A DNA stretch of 37,704 nucleotides from Pirellula sp. (GTDB lineage Bacteria; Planctomycetota; Planctomycetia; Pirellulales; Pirellulaceae), in NCBI GenBank assembly GCA_021300015.1, contig JAJTFB010000018.1, forward strand, positions 1-37,704. The letters are read 5' to 3'. The notes under the pieces were generated by a model. The model was not told where the DNA came from, did not search any database, and saw only the letters and a list, made by a program, of their open reading frames with translations. The number at the start of each line of letters is the position of its first letter. Within the stretch, counting starts at the first letter, position 1. Both the position numbers and the translations under genes were made by a program. This document shows, piece after piece, positions 1 through 8,191 of the stretch.

Positions 1-45
1 GCACTGGGACTTGGGGCACTGGGACTTGGGGCACTGGGACTTGGG
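1..45. repeat. 15-bp tandem repeat, three copies, continuing past the window edge
   Basis: The unit GCACTGGGACTTGGG occurs three times without mismatch (1-15, 16-30, 31-45). On the minus strand it is in frame with the transporter gene and encodes PSPSA pentapeptides. The copy number is unknown because the array reaches the window edge. Confidence 0.9.
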
Positions 46-686
46 GTTTGGCCCGGAGGTGCAATGGGTGCCGTTCGATGCGACTGGTTTTTGTGTGCGA
101 TCAGGAGGCTTGCGGCGATAAAAAGGGAATGCGCCACAGCGCAGCTTGCAGCCAAAAAAAGATGGTATTCGATGACGGCTTGTTCGTCCGAGAGCAGCGC
201 TGCGGTGGCAAGGATCGCGACGGCGTACCCGGCGCTGCCTGCGGCCCGGGCTGAGTAGGCGTGGTTTGCCAGGTTGGCCACGGCCAGGTGGTTCAGCAGG
301 TTCATGCAGCAGGCATGTGCCGAGGCCAGGGCCAGGAGGCACAGTGAGGTTTCCAGGAAAGCTGGCAGCAGGTTGGCTTGGGTCCGAGTCATCGAGAGTT
401 GCCAGCCGAGGGTGGGTTGCAAGATAGCCACGCAGATGGCTGCAAGCAGTAGAAGGCGGGTTGGATACTGCGTCCATTGACGGCGTTCGGCGAATCGAAA
501 AAACAGCAGAGTCAGTAGTCCGGCGACGGGAATGACGCTTGCGATGATGCTAGCCGTCGCGACCGGGTGGACTTGGCGCAAGTGGGTTTGGAGAGGAAAG
601 ACGGCAAAACCCAGCGAGAGAAAATGAAGGAAAAAAGCTCCGCTGGTTTGAAGCCAAAGGGCTTTGGGGGCAAAGGGGGAAATCAT
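1..686 (-). CDS. MFS-like membrane transporter, N-terminal half (3' end beyond window)
   Basis: An open frame runs on the minus strand from ATG (684-686) to the left edge without a stop: 228 codons, starting MISPFAPKALWLQTSGAFFL. It holds about six hydrophobic segments (around residues 13-32, 43-62, 80-94, 108-128, 150-165, 178-196), as in the first half of a 12-TM major facilitator. The general layout resembles nucleoside:proton symporters of the NupG type, but the substrate is not readable. After the sixth segment comes a hydrophilic stretch ending in PSPSA pentapeptides, where the cytoplasmic loop between the two MFS halves would be. The gene lies 28 bp after the minus-strand gene ending at 715, so co-transcription is likely. 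The family call is inferred from topology; the second half is missing. Confidence 0.6.
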   Translation of the reverse strand, partial: MISPFAPKALWLQTSGAFFLHFLSLGFAVFPLQTHLRQVHPVATASIIASVIPVAGLLTLLFFRFAERRQWTQYPTRLLLLAAICVAILQPTLGWQLSMTRTQANLLPAFLETSLCLLALASAHACCMNLLNHLAVANLANHAYSARAAGSAGYAVAILATAALLSDEQAVIEYHLFLAASCAVAHSLFIAASLLIAHKNQSHRTAPIAPPGQTPSPSAPSPSAPSPS

Positions 687-739
687 TCAGTGAGCTGCAT
701 TCAGTAAAGTGCATTCAGTAAGGTGCATTCAGTGTGTAG
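684..739. repeat. 14-bp tandem repeat across a gene junction
   Basis: Four tandem units of 14 bp (684-697, 698-711, 712-725, 726-739) share the core CATTCAGT followed by a variable RARSTG-like part. On the minus strand each unit carries TGAATG, a stop fused to a start. The stop codon of the upstream gene (715-717) and the start codon of the transporter (684-686) both lie in the array. Because 14 is not a multiple of three, a change in copy number would shift the upstream gene's C-terminal frame and the spacing to the next start. Confidence 0.85.
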
Positions 740-1605
740 TGTTCCTTCCAGGGGGCTCGACTGCTGGCCGAAGCGTAGGGATCGAGGAGTTTTGGGAATT
801 GGAAGTCCAATTTGCGGAGCGTATCGGGGCTGAAGAAATCCGCGAAGAATGCCTCGCGAGCGCCGATGGTTTGGATCCCATCCTTGGACTCTCGATCGAA
901 TCGATCGTTGAGCAACTGGGTGATGCGTTCGATCTCCTTGGCGCGTTGGTCCATGAGGGTTTGAATTTGGCGTTCGATGCGGGTCGTCAACGGGGCAGGG
1001 GGTTGGTTCTCAGTGGGGTTTTCGGTGGTGGGGATCGAAGGCAGTTCGAATTCGATTCGAGCCCCGAGGCATTCCTTGGCGAGGATTTTCAATCGTGGAT
1101 CGGTGCTGATCGAGACGTGGTCGAATTCGTGTTGGAGCAAGCGAGACTTCCAGGGTTCGGCCGGTTGGTAGGATTTCATCAGGACGACGTGGTGCTTCCA
1201 GCCGATTTCCGCTAGTTGAATGTTCGCCGTAACGGCCAGGAGCGAGGGGTTGGATGGGATCCGATTGACTTTGATCAAGCGGTAGCGGTAGTCATAGTGG
1301 AAGTTGAATTTGGTCAATCCTTGCTTTTTATGAGCGGCCAGTTCTTGGTCGTTGGTTTCGAAGCGGACTTGGCCCGCATCGATCAGGCGTTGGATGCCCG
1401 GGGGAGCCGATTCGATCCATTGGGCGAAGCGTTCGGCGTGCGGGTCTTGGGTCGATGGGAATAGGGTAGAAAAACCCAGAGCAAAGATCGCCAGAACCGG
1501 GGAGATTCCAAGATAAAAAGTCACAGAGATAGCGAGCATGGGGAGCTTGGAAATAGGGACGGAGATTTGGCCGATGGCAGTGATTAAATCACACCTGGGG
1601 CACAT
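715..1605 (-). CDS. membrane-anchored or secreted HExxH protein (putative metalloprotease)
   Basis: The product has 296 residues with a hydrophobic stretch around residues 23-50, probably a signal anchor. ATG at codon 23 (1537-1539) is a plausible alternative start that would place this stretch at the N-terminus; neither start has a clear Shine-Dalgarno sequence. A zinc-protease-like motif HEFDH is at residues 159-163, in a context (hydrophobic, then LLQHEFDHVSI) reminiscent of the DUF922 group of predicted secreted Zn proteases. A Pro-rich linker (about 190-207) follows, then a charged helical region (about 210-240). The C-terminal residues come from the 14-bp repeat. A 55-67 bp gap separates it from the divergent topoisomerase gene. 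Protease function rests on the HExxH motif alone. Confidence 0.6.
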   Translation of the reverse strand: MCPRCDLITAIGQISVPISKLPMLAISVTFYLGISPVLAIFALGFSTLFPSTQDPHAERFAQWIESAPPGIQRLIDAGQVRFETNDQELAAHKKQGLTKFNFHYDYRYRLIKVNRIPSNPSLLAVTANIQLAEIGWKHHVVLMKSYQPAEPWKSRLLQHEFDHVSISTDPRLKILAKECLGARIEFELPSIPTTENPTENQPPAPLTTRIERQIQTLMDQRAKEIERITQLLNDRFDRESKDGIQTIGAREAFFADFFSPDTLRKLDFQFPKLLDPYASASSRAPWKEHYTLNAPY

Positions 1606-1672
1606 GGTGCTAGTCAGGAACGGGAAAGATCAGTAAAACTTGGGTACTTGATGAACTTTCATGGGAGAAAAG

Positions 1673-2836
1673 ATGGCAAAACGAGCGCGTCGAAAAGCAG
1701 CAGACGAGTCTTTTGAGGACGAGGACAAGGAGGTATCGATCAAGGGGCGAGACATCGAGACGATGGGGAAGCTTCAGCGACTCGCTTCGGCCGTCGCCGA
1801 GGTGGCCAAGAAGCGTCGGGATCCTTACTTGGAGGTACCATCGCGGTCGCTATCGAATTCGAATTACAACCGGCGCAAGCGGCTCATCGAGATGGGTGGC
1901 AAGACGAACCGTCGGGAGTTGTTCAATCTGAACCAAGCTCGGGCTTACATGCAGACGATTTTGGTTGGGAGTGGATGTTCGCGTTTGATACGCCAAGGCA
2001 AATCGACGAGCATTCGGGGCATGTACTACATGCTCAAGCACAACATTGAGGGGACCAAGGAGAACACGTTCGAGGATCAGAGCGAGTCGGATACGATCAT
2101 CGAGGATTTGGAGGTGATCACCGGAGCGATGCGCGAGGAGCTGCATCTGTATGCAGAGCCTCGTGGGAACCTTGCCGGACCTTTGGTGGTCATCGACGGT
2201 GGAAATGAGTTGGATGCCTCAAAGATGGGTGCGGCTGGGTATCCGATACCGAGTATCGTCGAGCCGGATCGGGTCAAGTTCAAGCGATGCGATGCGAAGT
2301 TCATCCTGCATGTGGAAAAAGGTACCGTTTGGCAACGGTTCAACGAGGACAAGTTTTGGCAGAAGCACAATTGCATCGTTTCTCACGGGGCAGGGCAGCC
2401 AGCTCGAGGAGTTCGGCGGATGCTCTATCGGCTCCATACCGAGTACAAGCTACCGGTGTATTGTCTGCTCGATAATGACCCTTGGGGATACTATATCTAC
2501 TCGGTCATCAAGCAAGGATCGATCAACTTGGCCTTTGAGAGCATGCGGATGGCGATCCCCGACGCGAAGTTCATTGGGCTTCGAAGTGGCGATTACGAGC
2601 GATGCGGCTTGAAGCAAGACGTCAAGATCAAGCTTGACGACAAAGACAAGAAGCGAGCCAAGCAGATCGCATCGTATCCATGGTTCTCCGAGAAGAAGCA
2701 TTGGCAAGCGGAGATCAAGCAGATGTTGACCAACGACTTCAAGTTGGAAGTCGAGGCGCTGATCAGCCGAGACATCAGCTATGTGACCGAAAAGTATGTT
2801 CCGGAGCGTTTGCGAAGCAAAGACTGGCTCGATTGA
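1673..2836 (+). CDS. top6A: DNA topoisomerase VI subunit A (Spo11-like)
   Basis: This is the catalytic subunit of the type IIB topoisomerase, which makes a transient double-strand break through a tyrosine and works as A2B2 with the ATPase subunit B. Numbering from an upstream ATG at 1661, the 5Y-CAP region contains TSIRGMYYMLKH with the YY pair at 122-123; the second Tyr matches the catalytic residue of Spo11/Top6A. The TOPRIM domain has its Glu at 219 (FILHVEKGTVW) and DxD at 271-273 (LLDNDPWGYY). I prefer ATG 1673 because GGGAG lies just upstream at normal spacing; 1661 has none. The N-terminus is basic then acidic. The protein is full length for the family. No subunit B gene is present here: upstream is a divergent HExxH gene, downstream putA. 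Confidence 0.92.
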   Translation: MAKRARRKAADESFEDEDKEVSIKGRDIETMGKLQRLASAVAEVAKKRRDPYLEVPSRSLSNSNYNRRKRLIEMGGKTNRRELFNLNQARAYMQTILVGSGCSRLIRQGKSTSIRGMYYMLKHNIEGTKENTFEDQSESDTIIEDLEVITGAMREELHLYAEPRGNLAGPLVVIDGGNELDASKMGAAGYPIPSIVEPDRVKFKRCDAKFILHVEKGTVWQRFNEDKFWQKHNCIVSHGAGQPARGVRRMLYRLHTEYKLPVYCLLDNDPWGYYIYSVIKQGSINLAFESMRMAIPDAKFIGLRSGDYERCGLKQDVKIKLDDKDKKRAKQIASYPWFSEKKHWQAEIKQMLTNDFKLEVEALISRDISYVTEKYVPERLRSKDWLD

Positions 2837-2909
2837 CGTTACGGTGGTGAGCCGATCGAGTCGTTTTGAAAGCCATTTGGCCTTAAGGCCAGGGAGATCT
2901 TTTAGCCCT

Positions 2910-5900
2910 ATGAGCGAATCGACCAGCAATCAGGCGTTGAGTCTAGAGAATGTTCGACGAATCCTGCCTCATGAGGACCACCAAGGGACGCTCTTGCTCG
3001 ATGATAAGCGGCTTGAGCAAGCGGCCATCGAGTTGGCCAAGGCATTGCAGATACGGGCCTCGAAATTGCAGACCCCTCAGGAGCGTCGCCAGCAGGCCGA
3101 GCTCGATCGAATGCTCGATCACCCCGAGGACAAAGCGACGCTCACTCAGATTACCGACCAGAGTTTTCGGAGCAATTCACCCGGCCGAGTGGTCGATCAG
3201 ATGGTGCATATCCTCGACGTCCAAGGTGTACCGCGATTTTTCAGCATGTTTGACCAAGCATTGCTCAAGGGGTTTCAGTCCTTCGGGGAGTACCTTCCGG
3301 GCGTGGCCGTCCCGTTGGTCAAAGAGAAAATGCGCAAAGAGACGGCCAATGTGATTCTGCCGGCCGAGGAGGACAAACTGCGATGGCATTTGTCCGAGCG
3401 GACACGCGAGGGGGTGCGGATGAACGTCAACTTCCTCGGAGAAGCGATCCTCGGCGAGCAGGAGTGCCGAAAAAGGCTCGACCGTTACTTGGCAGCACTC
3501 CAACTGCCAGAGATCGAGTGTGTATCGATCAAGATATCGACCCTGTATTCCCAAATATCCCCTTTGGCTCGCGAGCATACGATCAAGAAGGTATCGGACC
3601 GGCTCGAGTTGCTCTACCGCGCGGCGGCCAAGGAGAAGTTCGTCCGGCCCGATGGGACATCGGTGTCGAAGTTCGTGTATTTGGACATGGAGGAGTATCG
3701 GGACTTGAGCCTTACGGCTGAGATCTTCCAAAGGACCCTCGATCGACCGGGGATGCAAAAGGTCAGGGCCGGGATCGCCTTGCAGGCTTACGTGCCCGAT
3801 TCGGCCTTGGTCCAGGAGTCGATCACTCGGTGGGCACAAGATCGATTGAGCCGTGGGGGCGAACCGGTGACGATTCGCATCGTCAAAGGAGCCAACATGG
3901 AGATGGAGCGTATGGAAGCATCGCTTCGCGGTTGGCCACAGGCACCCTACCGTTCGAAGCTTGAGACGGATGCGAATTACAAACGGATGCTTCGCTATGG
4001 GATGGATCCGGATCGCTTGCAAGCCGTGCAGCTTGGAGTCGCTTCGCACAACCTTTTCGATTTGGCGTACGCGATCGTTTTGTCGGTTGCCACCGGTTCG
4101 TTGGATCGGGTTCAGTTTGAGATGCTCGAGGGGATGGCCAATCATCAACGGCGAGCGATTCTGGAGTTGTCCCAGCGACTTTTGCTCTACGCACCTGCTT
4201 GTTATCGCGAGGAATTCATCAATGCGATCGGTTATTTGATTCGACGTTTGGATGAGAATACCGGACCCGATAATTTTCTCCGGCATGCGTTCAAGATCCA
4301 AGTTGGCAGTTCGACTTGGCAACGCTTGGAAAACGGGTTCATCGAATCGATTCAGCAGATCGACCAGGTCCCGGTAGGACCTCGGCGGACCCAGGACCGG
4401 AATTTGGAACCCAAAGAGCCGCTTGCACCATTGAATTGGCGCAGATTTTCCAACGAGCCCGATACCGATTTCTCGCTTCCACAAAACGGCGATTGGGCCG
4501 AAAAGATCGTCAAGCGATGGATGCCTCTGTGCGATGCCAACGCGCCGGAGATTCTCGTTTCGATCGGGGCCCAGGAGCAGCAGGGAAGGGGCCAATTGTT
4601 TACCTCGAACGATCCCTCGAGGCCTGGGGTTGTCTCTGCGCGGTATTCTCAGGCAGACGAGACTCAATTGAAGTCTGCTTTGGCTTGCCTGAAGGAGGAT
4701 CCTTCGGGTTGGGGAGCGACCCGACCGCAAGAACGCTATGAAATTTTGCGGAAAGTCGCTCAGGAACTTCGGATCGCTCGGGGCGATTTGATGGGTGCAG
4801 CGATCCTGGATGCGGGCAAGACGTTGTCCGAGAGTGACCCCGAGGTCAGCGAGGCGATCGACTTTGTCGAATTCTATGCTCGGTGCGCTCTGGACCTGCA
4901 GCTCCAGGCCCGAGGTGGGTTTAGTCCAGCCGGGCCCGTAGTGGTTATCAGTCCATGGAACTTCCCGATCGCCATTCCTTGTGGAGGAGTCGCCGCAGCA
5001 TTGGCCGCAGGAAACACGGTATTGCTCAAACCTGCAAGCGACACGGCTTTGCCAGCTTACCTGTTGTGCCAGTGCTTTTGGAGAGCGGGCGTGCCCAGAG
5101 AGGCGCTGCAGTTTGCGCCAGCCAGCGGCAGTGCGATCAGCAAGGTCCTGCTTACCGACGCCTCGATCGCCCGAGTGATCCTCACTGGAGGGACCGAAAC
5201 GGCCTTGACGATTCTCGATGCCAATCCCCGGTTGCCTTTATTTGCCGAGACAGGCGGCAAGAACGCCACGATCGTCAGTGGTCTGAGCGACCGTGACTTG
5301 GCGATGAAAAATTTGTTGCACAGTGCATTTTCTCACGCAGGGCAGAAGTGCTCGGCGACGAGTCTCGCGTTGCTCGAGCAAGAGGTATTCCAGAGCAAAG
5401 AATTCCAAGAGCAGTTTGCCGATGCGGTGACAAGTCTTCGAGTCGGATCGGCTTGGGATCTGTCCACCAAAGTCGGTCCGTTGATCCGGCCACCTTCGGG
5501 GGATCTGCTTCGTGGGTTGAAGGAACTCGAACGGGGCGAAAAATGGTTGGTGATGCCAACACAACTCGGGGACAATCCGTGTTTGTACAGCCCAGGCGTC
5601 AAATGGAACGTACAAGCAGGTAGTTTCACCCATGGCACCGAGTTGTTTGGTCCGGTTTTAGGGGTCATGGAATACGACCGCATCGAGAAGGCCATCGAGA
5701 TGGTCAATGCGACCGGTTATGGTTTGACCAGCGGTTTGGAATCGCTCGATGATCGCGAGCAGCAGGTTTGGAAGAAGAAGATTCGAGCTGGCAATTTGTA
5801 TATCAACAGGCCCACGACCGGGGCGGTCGTTCTGAGGCAGCCTTTTGGTGGTTTAGCCAAGAGTGCCTTTGGGCCAGGGGTCAAAGCCGGGGGGCCGAAC

Positions 5901-6614
5901 TACGTGACGATGATGCATCGTTGGCAAGAGCCCCAGGAGTTGCATGCAAGCCAGGATCCATCCGAGCCTCAGCATCCGTTACTGCTTAAGGTTTGGGGGA
6001 AGTTCGATGCGATAGCCAAGGAGCTATTGAGATTCGATCCGTCGGTCGGGGGGGACTTGAGCAAACTCCGTCATGCGATATTGGCTTACGATCGATTTGC
6101 TCGCGAGGAGATCCACCAAGAGCACGATCATTTCCGGTTGGTCGGACAAGACAATTCTAGGCGGTATTTGCCGGTGAACCCGATCTGCATTCGGCTTATG
6201 CCTGGGGATAGACTATGGGGGATTCTGGCAAGGTGTGCGGCGAGCGTGGCAGTCGGGGCCACCGCGATCGTCAGTTACGATCCTAGGATCGAGGATTCGA
6301 AGATCGAAGCCCTTGAGCGCGCGACGTTGGCATGGGCAGGCAAGATCGAGTGGGTCGAGCAATCCGAAGCGATGCTAGGCGAGGAAATCCAAGCCGGTCA
6401 CATCGCGCGTTTGCGGTACGATGGTCCCGATGAAGTTCCCGAGCCGATCCGGCGATTGGCGTCTAAGAACTATGCTTACATCGCCGATGCGGTCGTAAGC
6501 TGTCAGGACTTAGAGCTCTTGTGGTATGTCGTCGAGCAGAGCATCTCGTTTGACTACCATCGGTATGGGAATCTCGGACCGCGCGCCTCGGAGCCCCGAA
6601 GCCCGGTTTCCTAA
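2910..6614 (+). CDS. putA: bifunctional proline dehydrogenase / L-glutamate-gamma-semialdehyde dehydrogenase
   Basis: The product oxidises proline to P5C (FAD-dependent ProDH) and then glutamate semialdehyde to glutamate (NAD-dependent). It has 1234 residues from ATG 2910 with AGGGAG upstream; an earlier in-frame ATG at 2796 would overlap top6A and adds no conserved sequence. The ProDH barrel covers about 100-500 (SIKISTLYSQ, IRIVKGANME, ASHNLFDLAY, EGMANHQRR, RRLDENTGPDNFL). The aldehyde dehydrogenase covers about 600-1030 with SPWNFPIAIP near 680, catalytic Glu780 (AETGGKN) and Cys814 (AGQKCSATS). A C-terminal domain ends in EQSISFDYHRYGNLG, the conserved terminal motif of longer PutA forms. 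There is no N-terminal ribbon-helix-helix, so it should not repress its own gene. It starts 73 bp after top6A. Confidence 0.95.
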   Translation: MSESTSNQALSLENVRRILPHEDHQGTLLLDDKRLEQAAIELAKALQIRASKLQTPQERRQQAELDRMLDHPEDKATLTQITDQSFRSNSPGRVVDQMVHILDVQGVPRFFSMFDQALLKGFQSFGEYLPGVAVPLVKEKMRKETANVILPAEEDKLRWHLSERTREGVRMNVNFLGEAILGEQECRKRLDRYLAALQLPEIECVSIKISTLYSQISPLAREHTIKKVSDRLELLYRAAAKEKFVRPDGTSVSKFVYLDMEEYRDLSLTAEIFQRTLDRPGMQKVRAGIALQAYVPDSALVQESITRWAQDRLSRGGEPVTIRIVKGANMEMERMEASLRGWPQAPYRSKLETDANYKRMLRYGMDPDRLQAVQLGVASHNLFDLAYAIVLSVATGSLDRVQFEMLEGMANHQRRAILELSQRLLLYAPACYREEFINAIGYLIRRLDENTGPDNFLRHAFKIQVGSSTWQRLENGFIESIQQIDQVPVGPRRTQDRNLEPKEPLAPLNWRRFSNEPDTDFSLPQNGDWAEKIVKRWMPLCDANAPEILVSIGAQEQQGRGQLFTSNDPSRPGVVSARYSQADETQLKSALACLKEDPSGWGATRPQERYEILRKVAQELRIARGDLMGAAILDAGKTLSESDPEVSEAIDFVEFYARCALDLQLQARGGFSPAGPVVVISPWNFPIAIPCGGVAAALAAGNTVLLKPASDTALPAYLLCQCFWRAGVPREALQFAPASGSAISKVLLTDASIARVILTGGTETALTILDANPRLPLFAETGGKNATIVSGLSDRDLAMKNLLHSAFSHAGQKCSATSLALLEQEVFQSKEFQEQFADAVTSLRVGSAWDLSTKVGPLIRPPSGDLLRGLKELERGEKWLVMPTQLGDNPCLYSPGVKWNVQAGSFTHGTELFGPVLGVMEYDRIEKAIEMVNATGYGLTSGLESLDDREQQVWKKKIRAGNLYINRPTTGAVVLRQPFGGLAKSAFGPGVKAGGPNYVTMMHRWQEPQELHASQDPSEPQHPLLLKVWGKFDAIAKELLRFDPSVGGDLSKLRHAILAYDRFAREEIHQEHDHFRLVGQDNSRRYLPVNPICIRLMPGDRLWGILARCAASVAVGATAIVSYDPRIEDSKIEALERATLAWAGKIEWVEQSEAMLGEEIQAGHIARLRYDGPDEVPEPIRRLASKNYAYIADAVVSCQDLELLWYVVEQSISFDYHRYGNLGPRASEPRSPVS

Positions 6615-6808
6615 GGTCCCCAATCGATCGTCACATTCGATACTTCCAGAGAGTTTGGAAAGGTCCAACGCTCACCGGGGCATTCTTGCAAGAAGCATAC
6701 GGCTAGGGTGTAAGCCGCGGGGCTGTCGGGTCGAGAGAACAGCACAGCGGTGCTGCTAAGGGATGGCGGCCATCGGGCAGGAGTGTACCTTTTTCTCATC
6801 GAAGCCAA

Positions 6809-8005
6809 ATGCGATTCACACGCATCGATCGAACCGTCGCACTTGGAATCGCTCTTTTGTCGAGCCAATGGAGCTATTCCCAGGCTCTGAGCGATCAGGG
6901 ACTCGGGCATGCCAGCGAGTTGTCGAATCGCCAGCAGGAGTATGAATTGTTGGCCAGTCAGATGCGACCTTGGGAGGAGCAGAATCGATTGCTGCGCAAA
7001 GCAGTCCGACTGGTATCACCGACGGTGGTCCATATCGAAGCGACCAAAGAGGAGCCGGTTCAAGAGGTCAGTTTGGACTCTCGGCTCGAGAAATCCAAGG
7101 TTCGCACCAAGCGGGTCGAGGAGGCTGGAGCCGGCGTGGTCATCGAGGTTCAGGGACGCCACTACGTGTTGACCAACCGGCATGTCATCCAGTCGGCCCA
7201 GATCCCCGACATCCGAGTCGAAACCTACGACGGAGTCCCTCTGCAGATCGTCAAGATCACCGAGGATCCTTCCACGGACTTGGCGGTGATCGATGTTGGC
7301 CGAAGCGATCTTGCCGCATGCCGATTGGGCGACAGCCGAACGTTGGAAGTCGGCGAACATGTGTTCGCCGTCGGAAGTCCTTTTGGATTGAACCACTCGG
7401 TGAGTTTGGGGATTGTCAGCGCCAAAGGGCGGCGCAATCTGGAGCTTGGCAATAAGTCGATTGTCTATCAAGATTTCATCCAGACCGATGCGGCGATCAA
7501 TCCGGGCAACAGCGGCGGGCCCTTGATGAATCTTCGGGGGGAGGTCGTGGGGATCAACACGGCCATTGCGAGCAATTCAGGGGTCAATGAAGGGATTGGT
7601 TTTGCGATCCCGATCCAATTGGCGATGGCAGTCGCGACCCAGTTGATCGAGAAGGGGGAACTGCAGCGATCGTATCTCGGAGTGAGCGTCGAGCGGGCTT
7701 TTCATGTCGATCCTCAGACTGGCTTGCAGAACTCTGGCTTGCAGAGCAACCGATTGCAGAGCTATCGAGCGCAGGGTGCATTGGTCAAGGTGGTCAAACC
7801 CAACAGTCCGGCTGAGTCGGCTGGTTTGCGGTATGGGGACATTATCTTGGAGTTCGATGGGGTCGCCGTTGAAAATGACGAGCACCTCGTTCAGATGGTA
7901 GGCCTGACCGCATCAGGCAAATCGGTGGAGTTGGAGGTTTTGAGGGAACGCATGAGGGTACGGCTCAAGGTGTGGCTGACACCGATTGCAGCGAGTCGCA
8001 ACTGA
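6809..8005 (+). CDS. HtrA/DegP-type S1C serine protease with one PDZ domain
   Basis: This is a periplasmic quality-control protease of the HtrA family, 398 residues. A signal peptide (about 1-25, MRFTRIDRTVALGIALLSSQ...) precedes a short helical region, a trypsin-like domain (about 65-285) and one PDZ domain (about 295-390). The catalytic triad is complete: His125 in TNRHVI, Asp157 in STDLAVIDV, Ser235 in NPGNSGGPL. The LA-loop region is long and charged (about 80-105). The start of the PDZ carries a degenerate 15-bp repeat giving GLQNS-GLQSN-RLQSY. No good ribosome-binding site is visible before ATG 6809. The 194 bp between putA and this gene hold only a small CAGCAC/GTGCTG hairpin without a T-run, so it is probably its own transcription unit. 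Confidence 0.93.
   Translation: MRFTRIDRTVALGIALLSSQWSYSQALSDQGLGHASELSNRQQEYELLASQMRPWEEQNRLLRKAVRLVSPTVVHIEATKEEPVQEVSLDSRLEKSKVRTKRVEEAGAGVVIEVQGRHYVLTNRHVIQSAQIPDIRVETYDGVPLQIVKITEDPSTDLAVIDVGRSDLAACRLGDSRTLEVGEHVFAVGSPFGLNHSVSLGIVSAKGRRNLELGNKSIVYQDFIQTDAAINPGNSGGPLMNLRGEVVGINTAIASNSGVNEGIGFAIPIQLAMAVATQLIEKGELQRSYLGVSVERAFHVDPQTGLQNSGLQSNRLQSYRAQGALVKVVKPNSPAESAGLRYGDIILEFDGVAVENDEHLVQMVGLTASGKSVELEVLRERMRVRLKVWLTPIAASRN
7721..7765. repeat. degenerate 15-bp tandem repeat inside the HtrA gene
   Basis: Three 15-bp units (7721-7735, 7736-7750, 7751-7765) share TTGCAGA at the same phase and translate as GLQNS, GLQSN, RLQSY. They sit at the start of the PDZ domain, in a loop by position, where an insertion would be tolerated. 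Confidence 0.65.
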
Positions 8006-8191
8006 GCGATTGCACCCCCCAGTGGTGGATGGAGCCCACCATAAGAGTGGATTTCGGAGTTATTTCCGAGATAATCGATTTTTTTTACCGTACTTCTTCA
8101 TGGAAAATTGACCGATATAGTAGAGCTGGTAACCTTTATTGGTTCGGTTTATTTGCGTTTTTTCTTCTCTTCCGCTTTTCAGGAGATTGTT

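Noticed and set aside
709..1215. 168-codon plus-strand frame opposite the HExxH gene
   Set aside because: Antisense to a gene with a signal anchor and HExxH motif; it begins in the tandem repeat and shows no domain.
3177..4730. 517-codon open frame on the minus strand
   Set aside because: It lies fully inside putA on the other strand, whose protein has all ProDH and ALDH motifs; the antisense product is Arg/Leu/His-rich with no domain.
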